Source: Bacillota bacterium (GTDB lineage Bacteria > Bacillota > Clostridia > Peptostreptococcales > Anaerovoracaceae). From it: 64,000 bases of DNA. Below the pieces are notes generated by a model. It was given only the letters and a program-made list of their open reading frames with translations, searched no databases and had not been told where the DNA came from. Both the position numbers and the translations under genes were made by a program. This document shows, in pieces, positions 16,800-26,417 of the stretch (positions are counted from its first letter, which is position 1; every line of letters begins with the position of its first letter). Location of the stretch: contig JAFRXM010000054.1 in the NCBI GenBank assembly GCA_017443515.1, forward strand, positions 1 to 64,000, given 5' to 3'.

Positions 16800-18152
16800 T
16801 CAGTCGGCAGATCTTAGGTCTATGGTGATCTCCAGCTGCGTTTCAGCCTGCCAGGTGTATGAGATATTGACGGGCAGCTTTACCGTATCGTACGGGCAGT
16901 CCTCGATCAGGCAGTCGATGTAGCAGTATCCCGCCGGAGCTTCTTTGCCGTTGTGATCGCTGCGCCACATCTGCCAGAAGACGGTATAGTATCCACCTTC
17001 GCAGGGCTCGGCGACGCCGCCGGAATAATCGCTTTTACGCGCTTCCGGCACCCTAAGGGTGACCAGCCAGGCGTCTTTACCGTTGACGTCGGTGCGGCTC
17101 ACATCGGCCAGCGTGACTCCTTCGGGAAGGCCATTTGCGCTGCGGCCTGCAAGATCCACCTCAATATGTTCTTTACCCTTTTCAAGCCAGCCGGCGGAGC
17201 TGATGAAGAGCTTCAGATCTTTTGCGTTGTAGAAGTATGGGCTGTCCAGACGGTAGTTGCTGATCTCGTAGCCTGTATTGGAGCTGTATGATCTTACGCT
17301 TACGCCTTCTGGAACATCGAAGCGCTCGCCCTTGTCGGAAAGGACATAGAGATCCAGGCTCCGCAGCCAGGCGCTGTTTTCTGGTGTGCTTTCAGTGGCC
17401 ACCGTCATGTAGCTCGGGTAGATATCCACGCTTTTAATTATGACGGTCTGGTCACCGAGGCGTACGCTCTGGCCGAGCTCTATGTGCTTGCCGCGGCTGG
17501 TGAATTCGGGATCGAAACTGAGTTCAAACTCCAGATCCGAGACGCTTTTTGGCATCTGCGTGATATCTGCCTCGGGGGCATAGAAGCTCAGCTTCATAAG
17601 CACAGTCGATGGCATATCGCCTTCGCCGAGCAGTTCCAACGACGCGAAGTACAGCTGTCTGCCGTCACCGCTTACTGCATTGCTGCTTCCTGTCACCGTC
17701 GAAGAGAAGGCTTTGCCGTCTGTCGTAGAGAAAAGCGGGCTTACAAGAAGCTCTTCGTATTTATCCGACTTTGCGCGGTAGAACACCGTAACAGTCTTCT
17801 GATCGACTATCAGGTATTCCACGCTGACGCTGACGTTTTCGTCCGACTGCTTTATGTCCACGAGCTGGGCGTAACCGTTTGAGACCGCGTCCTTAAGGGA
17901 GCGTGAGAACGTTACAGCCGAGGCCAGGTCTCTTAGGACCGGCACCCTGGACGCCGCGAAAGCGACCTTCATGCTGACGTTCACGAGCACCGTGAAAGCC
18001 GCAAACACCACTGCGATGCCTGCCAGTGGGCGGACCAGGTACTTGTTGATCTTGTACCTGCGCACGGAGCGTTTTACTGTATTTTCCGGGGCTTTGAGGG
18101 TATCGAGCTGCCCCAGCATCTGCATGTATTCTTCGTTTCTGTTCATGATCAC
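16800..18152 (-). CDS. DUF4179-type membrane anti-sigma-like protein
   Basis: A 450-residue protein with a short cytoplasmic N-terminus, one membrane helix (about residues 40-62, GIAVVFAAFTVLVNVSMKVAF) and a large extracytoplasmic beta-rich part. This is the layout of DUF4179 proteins, which are regularly encoded right after an ECF sigma factor. Its ATG overlaps the sigma stop codon by 4 bp (ATGA), so synthesis of the two is coupled. It probably holds the sigma factor inactive until an envelope signal is sensed. There is no zinc-binding anti-sigma motif. Confidence 0.8.
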   Translation of the reverse strand: MIMNRNEEYMQMLGQLDTLKAPENTVKRSVRRYKINKYLVRPLAGIAVVFAAFTVLVNVSMKVAFAASRVPVLRDLASAVTFSRSLKDAVSNGYAQLVDIKQSDENVSVSVEYLIVDQKTVTVFYRAKSDKYEELLVSPLFSTTDGKAFSSTVTGSSNAVSGDGRQLYFASLELLGEGDMPSTVLMKLSFYAPEADITQMPKSVSDLEFELSFDPEFTSRGKHIELGQSVRLGDQTVIIKSVDIYPSYMTVATESTPENSAWLRSLDLYVLSDKGERFDVPEGVSVRSYSSNTGYEISNYRLDSPYFYNAKDLKLFISSAGWLEKGKEHIEVDLAGRSANGLPEGVTLADVSRTDVNGKDAWLVTLRVPEARKSDYSGGVAEPCEGGYYTVFWQMWRSDHNGKEAPAGYCYIDCLIEDCPYDTVKLPVNISYTWQAETQLEITIDLRSAD

Positions 18153-18610
18153 ACCTCTTCGAGTTCCAGCCTCAGCAGAGCAAGAGCCCTGCGCTGGCGC
18201 GTTGCAGCGGTACCCTGCGGTATGCCGAGAATGTCCGCGGTCTCCTTAAGGCCATAGCCGCTGAAATAGCGTAGCACTATGACGTCCTTGAGCTCTTTGG
18301 GCAGCCGGCAGACTGCATCCCTAAGGGGCAGTGAGTCGTATTTTTCTGCGGCGTCCTCCGGTATCTCATCTACGCTGGACTGCCGTTTGCGGCGCTTCAG
18401 TTCGTCGCAGCAGGCGTTGATGAGTATCCTGGTCATCCAGGTGTCAAAAAGCCCCGGATCCTTCAGCTTTCCGCAGGCTTTTACACCACGGTAGACAGCT
18501 TCGGCCAGGGCCTCCTCCGCCGCGTCAGGGTCCTGCAGGTATACTATCGCTGTTTTATACAATCTGCCTTTGATCTCCTCGGAGCGCCGGGCAAATTCGT
18601 CCATTTTCAT
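18149..18610 (-). CDS. ECF-type RNA polymerase sigma factor
   Basis: A 153-residue sigma-70-family protein. Region 2 runs from about residue 15 to 75 (DPDAAEEALAEAVYRGVKAC and DTWMTRILINACCDELKRR). Region 4 lies at about 95-150 (LPKELKDVIVLRYFSGYGL, ETADILGIPQGTAATRQRRA). There is no region 1.1 or 3, and length is normal for ECF factors. A good AAAGGAG site precedes the ATG. The 12-bp palindrome TGATCGCGATCA at 18629-18640 lies just upstream and could be an operator. It is followed directly by its likely anti-sigma gene. Confidence 0.92.
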   Translation of the reverse strand: MKMDEFARRSEEIKGRLYKTAIVYLQDPDAAEEALAEAVYRGVKACGKLKDPGLFDTWMTRILINACCDELKRRKRQSSVDEIPEDAAEKYDSLPLRDAVCRLPKELKDVIVLRYFSGYGLKETADILGIPQGTAATRQRRALALLRLELEEV

Positions 18611-18628
18611 ATGAGTTGGACTCCTTTC

Positions 18629-18640
18629 TGATCGCGATCA
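18629..18640. promoter_or_regulatory. 12-bp palindrome upstream of the ECF sigma gene
   Basis: The perfect palindrome TGATCGCGATCA lies directly upstream of the ribosome site of the sigma gene. It may be an operator; no -35/-10 pair is obvious around it. Confidence 0.3.
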
Positions 18641-18680
18641 CCTGTTAGACTTGCGAAGACGGTGTTTTTATTTTTGCATT

Positions 18681-19310
18681 TCATCTTCCGAGCATGTAAA
18701 GCAGCGCGTTGACTATGCAGGCGGCCACGTTGCTGCCGCCTTTGCGGCCGCGGGCCACGATGTAGGGCACGGGCTCTTTCATGATCATCTCCTTGGACTG
18801 CACGACGTTTACGAAGCCCACGGGAACGCCGATGACCAGCTTGGGGTCGAGCTTTCCCTCTTCTATCAGCTCGCAAATGCGGACCAGCGCCGTGGGAGCG
18901 TTTCCGATCGCAAAGATCAGCGGTCTTCCAAGGGCCGCGGCTTTATCCATGGAGGCTGCGGATCGGGTCGTTCCCTGCTCTTTTGCGGCCTTTGCCACGT
19001 CCTCATCGGCTATGAAGCAGTAGACCTCGCCGCCGTAGCGGGCAAGGTTCTTCTTGTTGATTCCGGCTTTTGCCATCTGGGTGTCGGTGACTATGCACGC
19101 TCCGGCCTTTATAGCCTCGTGGGCCTTTGCCACCACGCCATCGGAAAAACAGAGATTATCCGCGTAGTCGAAGTCCGCGCTGGTGTGGATGACGCGCTTT
19201 ATTATCGGCGCCAGGGCCGGGTCTATGGGGTGCGGCAGCTCGGACTCGATTATCTCGAAGCTGCGCTTTTCAATCTCCATCGGGAGCACTCTTTCGAGTT
19301 CAGTATTCAT
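18681..19310 (-). CDS. cbiC: Precorrin-8 / cobalt-precorrin-8 methylmutase
   Basis: A 209-residue enzyme that shifts a methyl group from C-11 to C-12 to make (cob)yrinate. The RVIHTSADFDYADNL segment holds the catalytic histidine (about residue 42). AIGNAPTAL and a GVPVGFVNVVQSKE segment are also family-typical. Length is normal. It is the last gene of the long cbi operon that starts at cbiD. A ~200-bp gap with two inverted palindromic repeats separates it from cbiP, so it may depend on read-through. A good AAGGAGA site precedes the start. Confidence 0.95.
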   Translation of the reverse strand: MNTELERVLPMEIEKRSFEIIESELPHPIDPALAPIIKRVIHTSADFDYADNLCFSDGVVAKAHEAIKAGACIVTDTQMAKAGINKKNLARYGGEVYCFIADEDVAKAAKEQGTTRSAASMDKAAALGRPLIFAIGNAPTALVRICELIEEGKLDPKLVIGVPVGFVNVVQSKEMIMKEPVPYIVARGRKGGSNVAACIVNALLYMLGR

Positions 19311-19324
19311 GGTATTCTCCTTTT

Positions 19325-19351
19325 GGTGGAGAGGGACGGTTCTCCTCCACC
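19325..19351 (+). repeat. Palindromic repeat copy A (GGGACGGTTCT core)
   Basis: A 27-bp element with 7-bp complementary ends GGTGGAG and CTCCACC and the core GGGACGGTTCT. Identical copies lie at 29901-29927 and, inverted, at 19465-19491. A one-mismatch copy lies at 46748-46774. It resembles REP-type elements of Clostridia. Confidence 0.85.
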
Positions 19352-19464
19352 GTTATAGCTGCGGGTGACGCCAGGAGGGGCACCCACGCCCTGAGCATTT
19401 CAGCGAAGGGATGTGGGGAGATGTCCTGGCGGCAGGACCCGCTGCAATATCAATACATTGATCT

Positions 19465-19491
19465 GGTGGAGGAGAACCGTCCCTCTCCACC
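19465..19491 (-). repeat. Palindromic repeat copy B (inverted)
   Basis: The exact reverse complement of copy A, 113 bp away in the cbiP-cbiC gap. A partial second GGTGGAGAGG unit adjoins it at about 19490-19503. The pair could fold into one long cruciform or hairpin, like a small MITE. Confidence 0.85.
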
Positions 19492-19507
19492 ACCTCTCCA
19501 CCAAAAA

Positions 19508-20995
19508 CTAAATACCTTTGTTCAGGATATCGTAGATCATGGGCATGTTGAGGTTGTTCCTGACGCCGTCGGCCAGGATGTCGAACTGCTTTTCCTTGTA
19601 GGCCCTGTAGTCGAAGACCGCAAGCTCCGAGGGGTCTATACCCTTCTGCCTGCATAGCACCTCAAGGACCGCCTTCCTGCACTCGGCTGAATCAAAGAAC
19701 CCGTGCAGATAGCTTCCAAGAACGTTTCCTGCCGCGCAGCCGTCGGCATGGCCGTTGTCCAGCGCCGCAAGGGGCTTTGATCCGTCCAGCAGGACCGTTT
19801 CGCCCATATGGATCTCGTAGCCTTCCAGTTCTATACCGGAAAGCGGCGCCCAGAATCCTTCGGCAGACACCCTTCCGCCCACACGGGTGCGGTGTTTTTC
19901 CTCGGCAAACTCGGTCTCAGTTGGAAGAAGTCCCATGCCGGCAACGCTTCCGCCGCCTTCGACTCCGGACGTATCGGTAACTCTTCTGCCCAGCATCTGG
20001 TAGCCTCCGCAGATGCCTATCACGGGAACGCCATCAGCGTTCAGGTGCTTTATCGCTGCCTCAAGGCCGCTTTGCCTAAGCCACAGCAGGTCGGAGATGG
20101 TGTTCTTGGTGCCTGGAAGTATGATAAGATCAGGTTTTTTCAGTTCCCTTTCGCTTCCCACGTAGCGCACTCCTACGCCGTCGGTAGCCTCGAGCACGGT
20201 AAAATCGGTGAAATTCGAAAGCCTCGGCAGGCGTATGACCGCGATGTCGATCTTGGCGGCCTTGCTGCGCACCAGCCTTTCTGAGAGGCTGTCCTCGTCC
20301 TCGATGTCTACCTTAAGGTAAGGCAGTACGCCCGCTACCGGCCTGTGCGTAAGATCCTCCAGCTGCTTAAGGCCTGGCTTTAAGATCTCCACGTCGCCGC
20401 GGAACTTGTTGATTATCGTGGCTTTTACGTATTCCTTTTCGTCCGGGTCCAGAAGCTCTATTGTGCCGTAGAGCTGGGCGAACACGCCGCCGCGGTCTAT
20501 GTCGCCAACCAGCAGCACCGGCGCCTTGGCCATCTTGGCCATGCCCATGTTTACGAAGTCGTCGGCCTTCAGATTGATCTCAGCCGGGCTTCCTGCGCCC
20601 TCGATCACGATGATATCGTTCTGCTCTGAGAGCGTGTCGAAGGCTTTTTGTATCGCAGGGCGCAGGGTATGCTTCATCTTGTAGTATTCCTGCGCGTGGT
20701 AGTTGCCCAAAACCTCGCCGTTTACGATGACCTGCGAGCCCATGTTGGTGACGGGCTTTAAAAGTATCGGATTCATGAGTACCGATGGCTCAACGCCCGC
20801 CGCCTCGGCCTGCACAACCTGGGCGCGGCCCATCTCAAGGCCGTCCTTTGTGATAAAGGAGTTAAGAGCCATGTTCTGGCTCTTAAAAGGCGCCACGCGG
20901 TAGCCGTCCTGCATAAAGACGCGGCAAAGGCCCGCTACCACTATGCTCTTTCCGGCGTTGGACATGGTGCCCTGTACCATTATTGCTTTAGCCAT
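19508..20995 (-). CDS. cbiP: Cobyric acid synthase
   Basis: A 495-residue glutamine-dependent amidotransferase that amidates side chains b, d, e and g of adenosylcobyrinate a,c-diamide. The N-terminal ATP-binding domain starts with [39 protein letters not shown] near residue 160 is typical. The C-terminal class I glutaminase domain has the nucleophile cysteine in [13 protein letters not shown] (about residue 328) and the histidine in GSYLHGFFD (about residue 430). Length matches CbiP/CobQ. The start overlaps the end of the cobD-like gene by 8 bp. Confidence 0.96.
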   Translation of the reverse strand: MAKAIMVQGTMSNAGKSIVVAGLCRVFMQDGYRVAPFKSQNMALNSFITKDGLEMGRAQVVQAEAAGVEPSVLMNPILLKPVTNMGSQVIVNGEVLGNYHAQEYYKMKHTLRPAIQKAFDTLSEQNDIIVIEGAGSPAEINLKADDFVNMGMAKMAKAPVLLVGDIDRGGVFAQLYGTIELLDPDEKEYVKATIINKFRGDVEILKPGLKQLEDLTHRPVAGVLPYLKVDIEDEDSLSERLVRSKAAKIDIAVIRLPRLSNFTDFTVLEATDGVGVRYVGSERELKKPDLIILPGTKNTISDLLWLRQSGLEAAIKHLNADGVPVIGICGGYQMLGRRVTDTSGVEGGGSVAGMGLLPTETEFAEEKHRTRVGGRVSAEGFWAPLSGIELEGYEIHMGETVLLDGSKPLAALDNGHADGCAAGNVLGSYLHGFFDSAECRKAVLEVLCRQKGIDPSELAVFDYRAYKEKQFDILADGVRNNLNMPMIYDILNKGI

Positions 20996-22094
20996 ATATA
21001 TCCTCCAAAGCGCTTATTAGCGCGCTGTTTTCCTCTGTTGTGCGAACGCCGACGCGTATGTAGCTGTCGGAAAGGCCGGTAAAGCTGCGGCAGTCACGCA
21101 CCCTGATGCCGCGTTCTGAAAGAGCCTGGCGAAGGTTCTTAGTGTCCGCCTTTTTTCCTGCGGGGCCTTCTGCGGCCTTTACGAGCAGGAAATTAGCTTC
21201 CGACGGGAATACTTTAAGGCCATAGCTTTCGAAGGCTGAAACGAGCCGTTTTCGCTCTTCTGTGATGTACCTTCGCGACTTCGAAAGAAAAGCTGTCTCT
21301 TCGCAGCACGCAGCGCCGGAAGCCTGAGCCGGAGCCGAAACGCTCCAGGGAGTGCCAAAGCTGTAGATGCGGTCCAAAAGTCCAGTGTCCGCTGCGAACA
21401 TAAAGCCAAGCCTGAGCCCTGCCAGGGCGTAGGTCTTGGTGAAGGCGTTTAAGACCAAGACGTTGCTGAAGCGGTCTAAAAGCGCAAGAGCGCTTGTAGC
21501 TCCGGTGAATTCCAGGAAGCACTCGTCGACGGCAAGAATGGCGCCGATCTGTTTGCAAAACTCCGCGGTATCGCGAAGTTCATCCAGGCCCACCAGGCTT
21601 CCGTCCGGGTTATTGGGGCGGCAGATAAAGACTATGTTAGGACGGTACTCAGAAAGCGCCTCCTTTAGCGGAAGAAAAGCGCCGTCTTTGGATCCGGCAG
21701 ATACTAGGCCACCAGCTTCCTGCTGCCCTCTGAAAGGCCCAGCCGCGTACTCGAAGATCTCTGCGTTAAAAAGCGCGGCAGACCTTGCGTACTCGGAAAA
21801 ACCAGGTGCCGGGACCAGCACTTTTTCTGGTCTTACGGCCGCGCATAACCTTAAGATGAGGTCCGATGCGCCGTTTCCGCAGACTATGTTCTCTTCGAGA
21901 AGGCCGTATCGCCCCGAAAGCGCAGCGGTGAGCTTTCTGCAGAAAGGATCCGGGTAGGAAGTCTCGTGCTCCACTGCATAAAGCGCAGCGTCGCGGACAT
22001 GCTGCGGCATGCCCAGCGGGTTGATATTTACCGAAAAGTCCAGTATTTTTCTTTCTTCGGCGAAGATGTCCCCGCCGTGTTCGTATTTACGCAT
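20988..22094 (-). CDS. cobD: Threonine-phosphate decarboxylase (CobD-type aminotransferase)
   Basis: A 368-residue fold-type I PLP enzyme. In cobalamin operons this family decarboxylates L-threonine phosphate to aminopropanol phosphate, the linker of the nucleotide loop. The N-terminus YEHGGDIF and [10 protein letters not shown] are characteristic of CobD rather than HisC. NPDGSLVG near residue 195 and the PLP lysine in [17 protein letters not shown] (about residue 241) are seen. It is flanked by cbiB, whose product uses this metabolite, and cbiP. The HisC alternative is unlikely here. Confidence 0.9.
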   Translation of the reverse strand: MRKYEHGGDIFAEERKILDFSVNINPLGMPQHVRDAALYAVEHETSYPDPFCRKLTAALSGRYGLLEENIVCGNGASDLILRLCAAVRPEKVLVPAPGFSEYARSAALFNAEIFEYAAGPFRGQQEAGGLVSAGSKDGAFLPLKEALSEYRPNIVFICRPNNPDGSLVGLDELRDTAEFCKQIGAILAVDECFLEFTGATSALALLDRFSNVLVLNAFTKTYALAGLRLGFMFAADTGLLDRIYSFGTPWSVSAPAQASGAACCEETAFLSKSRRYITEERKRLVSAFESYGLKVFPSEANFLLVKAAEGPAGKKADTKNLRQALSERGIRVRDCRSFTGLSDSYIRVGVRTTEENSALISALEDIYG

Positions 22095-22121
22095 GTTTGT
22101 TTTTTCGGGCAGCGCCCTTTC

Positions 22122-23075
22122 CTATAAGATCCACACCAGAAGGCGCAGCACGACCGCCAGGCCTAAAGCCAAAAGCGATGTGATCATCAGCATCCTGTGG
22201 GAACGGTGTATATCCTCGGCTTCTATGGGGCGTATGTCGTCCCCTATGTACTCTTTCCTGTGCACAACGCCGCCGTAGACAGCATCGCCTGCAAGGCGAA
22301 CCTGAAGGGCCCCGGCCATGACTGACTCGGTCTGAGCCGAGTTGGGGCTCGCGTGCTTGTAGCGGTCGCGGCGGAAGATGCGCCACGCGCCGTCCGAATC
22401 GAATCCGCCCAGTTTTGCGGCAAGTATCATAAGAAGCGCCGCAAGACGCGCGGGTATGAAGTTGAAGACATCGTCGGTGCGGGCAGCTGCGGTGCCGAAA
22501 TCCGCGTAGCGCCTGTTTTTATAGCCGACCATGGAATCCATGGTATTGACCGCCTTGTAAAGGCAGCCGCCCACAGGCCCGAAAAGCGCGATGTAGAACA
22601 TTGGCGCGATCTCCCCGTCTGAGGTATTTTCGGCCACAGTCTCTACCGCGGCGCGAACGACCCCTGCCTCGTCCAGGACTTCCGTGTCGCGGCCTACTAT
22701 CATGGAGACCGCATGGCGCCCGGCTTCAAGGCCGCTTACCTCGAGCTCGTAGTAGACGTTTTCGCTCTCGTCCTTAAGAGACCTTGCGGCGAGGCACTGC
22801 CACACCAGTATGGTGCCGGCGATGACATAGACCGCCGGGTGCACTTTCCAGCAGAGCCAGAGCACAAGGAGCGGAACGCCGGCGCTGATGATCAGCATGT
22901 AGAGCACCAGCAGAAGGCCCCCCAGCTTTTTATTGAATCTGTCGTAGGTTGCCTTTTCAAAGAGGCTGATGAGCTTTCCGTAGAGGATGACCAGATGCGG
23001 CCAGCCGTGAGGGTCCCCTATCAGCATGTCCAGACAAAAGCCCAGCACCAGGCAGAGCGTGCTATAAAGGATCAT
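22122..23075 (-). CDS. cbiB: Adenosylcobinamide-phosphate synthase
   Basis: A 317-residue integral membrane protein joining aminopropanol (phosphate) to adenosylcobyric acid. The start LGFCLDMLIGDPHGWPHLV is the family signature. Several hydrophobic helices follow. VAENTSDGEIAPMFY near residue 147, the DSMVGYKNRRYADFGTAAAR segment and HASPNSAQTESVMAGAL near 240 are conserved CbiB blocks. It overlaps the end of cbiA by 14 bp. Confidence 0.95.
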   Translation of the reverse strand: MILYSTLCLVLGFCLDMLIGDPHGWPHLVILYGKLISLFEKATYDRFNKKLGGLLLVLYMLIISAGVPLLVLWLCWKVHPAVYVIAGTILVWQCLAARSLKDESENVYYELEVSGLEAGRHAVSMIVGRDTEVLDEAGVVRAAVETVAENTSDGEIAPMFYIALFGPVGGCLYKAVNTMDSMVGYKNRRYADFGTAAARTDDVFNFIPARLAALLMILAAKLGGFDSDGAWRIFRRDRYKHASPNSAQTESVMAGALQVRLAGDAVYGGVVHRKEYIGDDIRPIEAEDIHRSHRMLMITSLLALGLAVVLRLLVWIL

Positions 23076-24420
23076 ATTCGCTTGCCCTCCTGGCGAAGTT
23101 TAACGCAAATTCCGGGTTTGCCGGAAGGTAGAGATGGGGGTAGCCGGCGTAAAGAGAAGGACCCGCGTGGACGCAGTCCCAGCCGCGTTTGCCGCTCGGT
23201 TTTTCGGCGCGGAAACCGCTGCCCGGGTCGTCGCTTTCGTAATAGTGGAACTCGTGGGCGCGTATGGATCCGCCCACGCCGCAGAAGAGATTGTCCTCCT
23301 TTGCGGTGATGGTTATGTATCCGAAGCGCTGCAGGCGGTCCGTCTTAAAGCACCTTCCGGGGATGGCTCCGGCCATGGGATGGCCGTCCAGCTGCTCGTG
23401 AAGGTACATGAAACCGCCGCATTCGGCAAATGTCGGAAGTCCGCTGTTTACAGCACTCTTTACAGAATGCAGCATTCTGTCGTTTTCTGATAATTCTGCG
23501 GCATACAGCTCCGGGTAGCCTCCCGGAAGATACAGCGCTTTTACGCCCTTTGGAAGCTCTTTATCGCGCAGCGGGCTGAACCAGATGGGCTTAAACCCCG
23601 CCGCCTCAAGAGCCTCTATGTTCTCCTCGTAGATGAAGCAGAATGCCTCATCGCGGGCAATGGCGATGGGTATGCCAAAAGCCTCAGATCCTGATACTTC
23701 CGCCTGCGATGCTTTTACCGCAGGTTCTTCGCATTCAAGCTCTATCGCGCTGCCTGCCAGCTCCAGAAGTCCGTCTATGTCAAGGCACTCGGAAGCTTTT
23801 GCGCCAAGCGCAGCTATCCTCGCCTGAAGGTCTTCTATCTCCGCCGCGGTAATAAGCCCAAGGTGGCGCGAGCCTATCTCGGCCTCAGCAACTTTTGGCA
23901 TAGAGCCGTAAGCCCTGACGCCTTCCCTTTCGGCTATGGCTTTAAGGTCTTTATACAGCATCGCTGACGCACCGTTGAATATGACGCCCTTTATGCCGCT
24001 GTCCTCTCTGAAGGACTTAAAGCCGCGTATTATCGCTCCGGCGGAGGTGTACATACCGCGCACGTTCACCACAAGTACGACCGGAGTTTTTGTTGCGGAT
24101 GCAACAGAGTACGTGCTGGCGTCCCCTTCAGTTCCTATGCCGTCGTAGTAGCCCATCACGCCCTCCGCAACAGAAAGAGCCCTCGCGTGGCCCGATAGCA
24201 CAGCGCAAAGCTGCTTAGGCGTACAGAAGAACGGGTCCAGATTGTAGGACGGTATGCCGATGACTGCCCTGTGGAACATGGGGTCTATGTAGTCCGGGCC
24301 GCACTTAAAAGCGCAAAGATCCAGCCCGCGGTCCTTAAATGCCTTCATCAGCGCGATGCTGACCGTGGTCTTTCCGCAGCCCGAATTGGTGCCGGCTATA
24401 AGCAGTCTGGGGCTATTCAT
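23062..24420 (-). CDS. cbiA: Cobyrinate a,c-diamide synthase
   Basis: A 452-residue glutamine amidotransferase acting on side chains a and c. The P-loop-like GTNSGCGKTTVSIALM (residues 8-23) opens the synthetase domain, followed by FKCGPDYIDPMFH. The C-terminal glutaminase has PGGYPELYAAELSEN and the nucleophile cysteine in FAECGGFMYLHEQL. AHEFHYY near residue 395 is typical. Its start overlaps cbiET by 8 bp. Length is normal. Confidence 0.96.
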   Translation of the reverse strand: MNSPRLLIAGTNSGCGKTTVSIALMKAFKDRGLDLCAFKCGPDYIDPMFHRAVIGIPSYNLDPFFCTPKQLCAVLSGHARALSVAEGVMGYYDGIGTEGDASTYSVASATKTPVVLVVNVRGMYTSAGAIIRGFKSFREDSGIKGVIFNGASAMLYKDLKAIAEREGVRAYGSMPKVAEAEIGSRHLGLITAAEIEDLQARIAALGAKASECLDIDGLLELAGSAIELECEEPAVKASQAEVSGSEAFGIPIAIARDEAFCFIYEENIEALEAAGFKPIWFSPLRDKELPKGVKALYLPGGYPELYAAELSENDRMLHSVKSAVNSGLPTFAECGGFMYLHEQLDGHPMAGAIPGRCFKTDRLQRFGYITITAKEDNLFCGVGGSIRAHEFHYYESDDPGSGFRAEKPSGKRGWDCVHAGPSLYAGYPHLYLPANPEFALNFARRASEYDPL

Positions 24421-25630
24421 GTTTTCCGCCTCCGCTTACGAGGAATATAGGGTTCTTTGCCATAAGCATGTCGAGCCCGGCCACTCTTTTGGCTGAGGAC
24501 GCCTGTACCTGCACCACCTCCGGCTCAATTCCGAAAGCCGCGAACGCTTCCAATGCAGCCGAAAGAGTCTGGACCGCTATGGCGCTTACCACTATGCGGC
24601 AGTGCGGGTTCTTTCCCAGGATCTCTTTGAATATCCCTTCCATCCTGCCTTTGCTGCCGCCGATAAAAGCAGCGTCCAGGGGCGGAAAGTCCCTGATATC
24701 ATCGGGCGCAAGGCCTTCGCGGGCTTCGACGTTTCCTATGTGGAACTTTCTGCAGTTTTCCTTTATAAGAGATACGGCTTCGGGGTTGGGATCTATCGCG
24801 TAGACCTTCCCGTTCCACGCAGCCAGTGCCATCTCCACGGTGCACGAGCCTGTGCCAGCGCCTATGTCCGCGCAGACCATGTCGGGCCTTATGCAAAGCT
24901 TGCTCATCAGCACAGCGCGCACCTCGGATTTAGTCATCGGGACTTTGCCCCTCACGAAGTGCTCGTCGTCTATGCCGCAATAGACCGCAGCGTCTGCGTG
25001 CGGGTTTTCCGCGACCACGACTGTAAGCGACGAGAGCTGCATCTTTGAAAGCTGGCCCGCGGTGCAGACAGTTATCTTCTGCTGCGGGCTTCCAAGGTCC
25101 TCGCCCACATAAAGCTTTATATCTTCAAAGCCCGCCGCGCAGAGCTTTTCTGACAGCTGCGCGGTGTTCTTTCCGGTAAGGAAGAACGTGAGCCTGTTTC
25201 TTCTTACGTATTCCGCCGCGTTGGCGTCTTTTCCGTGCATGCTGCAAAGCGCCGCGTCCTGCCAGGGCAGCTTAAGTGCCGCGAACATCGCGTTAAGCGA
25301 CGAGATGCCAGGGATGACTGTGACTTCACGGTCTTTTCTGTCCTCAAAGGCTCTGCAGATCTTAAGAGCTGCGCTGTAAAAGCCCGGATCGCCTGAAACC
25401 AGCACCGAAACATCACCCTGCGCTAAGGCCGCATCCTGTTCGTCTGATGCAGCCAGCACGTCTTCTGCGGCGTATTTTGCCACGCAGCGCTTGCCCTTAA
25501 GAAAGGCCCCGTACTCAGCCAGCAGCCTTTCGGCTCCAAGTACGGCAAAGCTTTGCTCAAGCGCTTTTTTTGCGTCTTCTGTTATGCTTCCGGCGCCCAA
25601 TCCAGCGCCGATTATATATATTTTTTTCAT
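24413..25630 (-). CDS. cbiET: Cobalt-precorrin-7 C5/C15-methyltransferase, CbiE-CbiT fusion
   Basis: A ~405-residue fusion. The start is the ATG ending at 25630 (MKKIYIIGAGLGAGS); the longer frame overlaps cbiJ in sequence without homology. The N-terminal CbiE domain (about 1-200) is a tetrapyrrole methylase with GDPGFYSAALKI and IPGISSLNAMFA. The C-terminal CbiT domain has the SAM site DIGAGTGSCTVEMA near residue 245 and performs decarboxylation and C15 methylation. Such fusions are also called CobL. It lies in the expected place between cbiJ and cbiA. Confidence 0.95.
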   Translation of the reverse strand: MKKIYIIGAGLGAGSITEDAKKALEQSFAVLGAERLLAEYGAFLKGKRCVAKYAAEDVLAASDEQDAALAQGDVSVLVSGDPGFYSAALKICRAFEDRKDREVTVIPGISSLNAMFAALKLPWQDAALCSMHGKDANAAEYVRRNRLTFFLTGKNTAQLSEKLCAAGFEDIKLYVGEDLGSPQQKITVCTAGQLSKMQLSSLTVVVAENPHADAAVYCGIDDEHFVRGKVPMTKSEVRAVLMSKLCIRPDMVCADIGAGTGSCTVEMALAAWNGKVYAIDPNPEAVSLIKENCRKFHIGNVEAREGLAPDDIRDFPPLDAAFIGGSKGRMEGIFKEILGKNPHCRIVVSAIAVQTLSAALEAFAAFGIEPEVVQVQASSAKRVAGLDMLMAKNPIFLVSGGGKHE

Positions 25631-25664
25631 GTGAGCGGACCTCCATGATGTGTTTTTAAGACTT

Positions 25665-26417
25665 TTAGTATTTTCCTGAAGTAAGCTTTTCTTTCCAGAC
25701 CTCAAGACTTTCGCCGGGGATGTCCTGCGGGCGCTTTATGACGAAGACCTGCATGCCGCAGCGCCTTGCAGCTTCGAGCTTTTCGGGAAAACCTCCCGCG
25801 CTTCCGGTGTCCTTGGTAAGAAGGATCTTAGCCCCGACTGCCTTAAACATAGCTTCGTTGAGCTCTTCGGAGAACGGCCCCTGCATGCATATGATGTGCT
25901 TTGCAGGAAACCCTGCGCTAAGGCACATATTAAGGCCGTCAACAGACGGCAGCACCCTGAGCCATATGCGCTCCGCAGCGCCCGAAACGCCTGAAAGCCC
26001 AGCGGATTCCTTGGTTCCAAGCGACGAGAACACCACTCCTGGCGTCTTATCCAGATGCTCCGCCAGCGCCGCAAGGTCCGGAAATTCAAGGCATCCTTCG
26101 TGGCTCTCTGCCTCGCGCTGCACCCTGCCGTACCTGGCGCCTGTGGCTTTGCAGGCCGCAACTATTGTCCGGCTCACGACGTCGGCGTACGGATGAGTGG
26201 CGTCCAGCACCAGTTTGGGCATCTCGGCGCGGATCAGATCTTCCATGGCTTCCTCGCCTAGCCTTCCCATGTTAACTCTAAGGCTTCCGCCCTCCTCTAT
26301 GAGGGACTCGCCGTAGTCCGTAGCAACGCAGGCCACTGTTTTAATGCCAAGTCCGCGGGCCAGCTCTGCCAGCTCGCGGCCTTCTGTAGTTCCTGCAAAT
26401 AGGATCAGATCAGCCAA
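25665..26417 (-). CDS. cbiJ: Cobalt-precorrin-6A reductase
   Basis: A 250-residue NAD(P)H-dependent reductase of the corrin ring. LILFAGTTEGRELAEL at the N-terminus is the family signature, with VLDATHPYADVVSRTI near residue 70 and LLTKDTGSAGGFPEKLEAA near 200. It overlaps the upstream cbiH end by 8 bp. Length is normal. Confidence 0.95.
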   Translation of the reverse strand: MADLILFAGTTEGRELAELARGLGIKTVACVATDYGESLIEEGGSLRVNMGRLGEEAMEDLIRAEMPKLVLDATHPYADVVSRTIVAACKATGARYGRVQREAESHEGCLEFPDLAALAEHLDKTPGVVFSSLGTKESAGLSGVSGAAERIWLRVLPSVDGLNMCLSAGFPAKHIICMQGPFSEELNEAMFKAVGAKILLTKDTGSAGGFPEKLEAARRCGMQVFVIKRPQDIPGESLEVWKEKLTSGKY

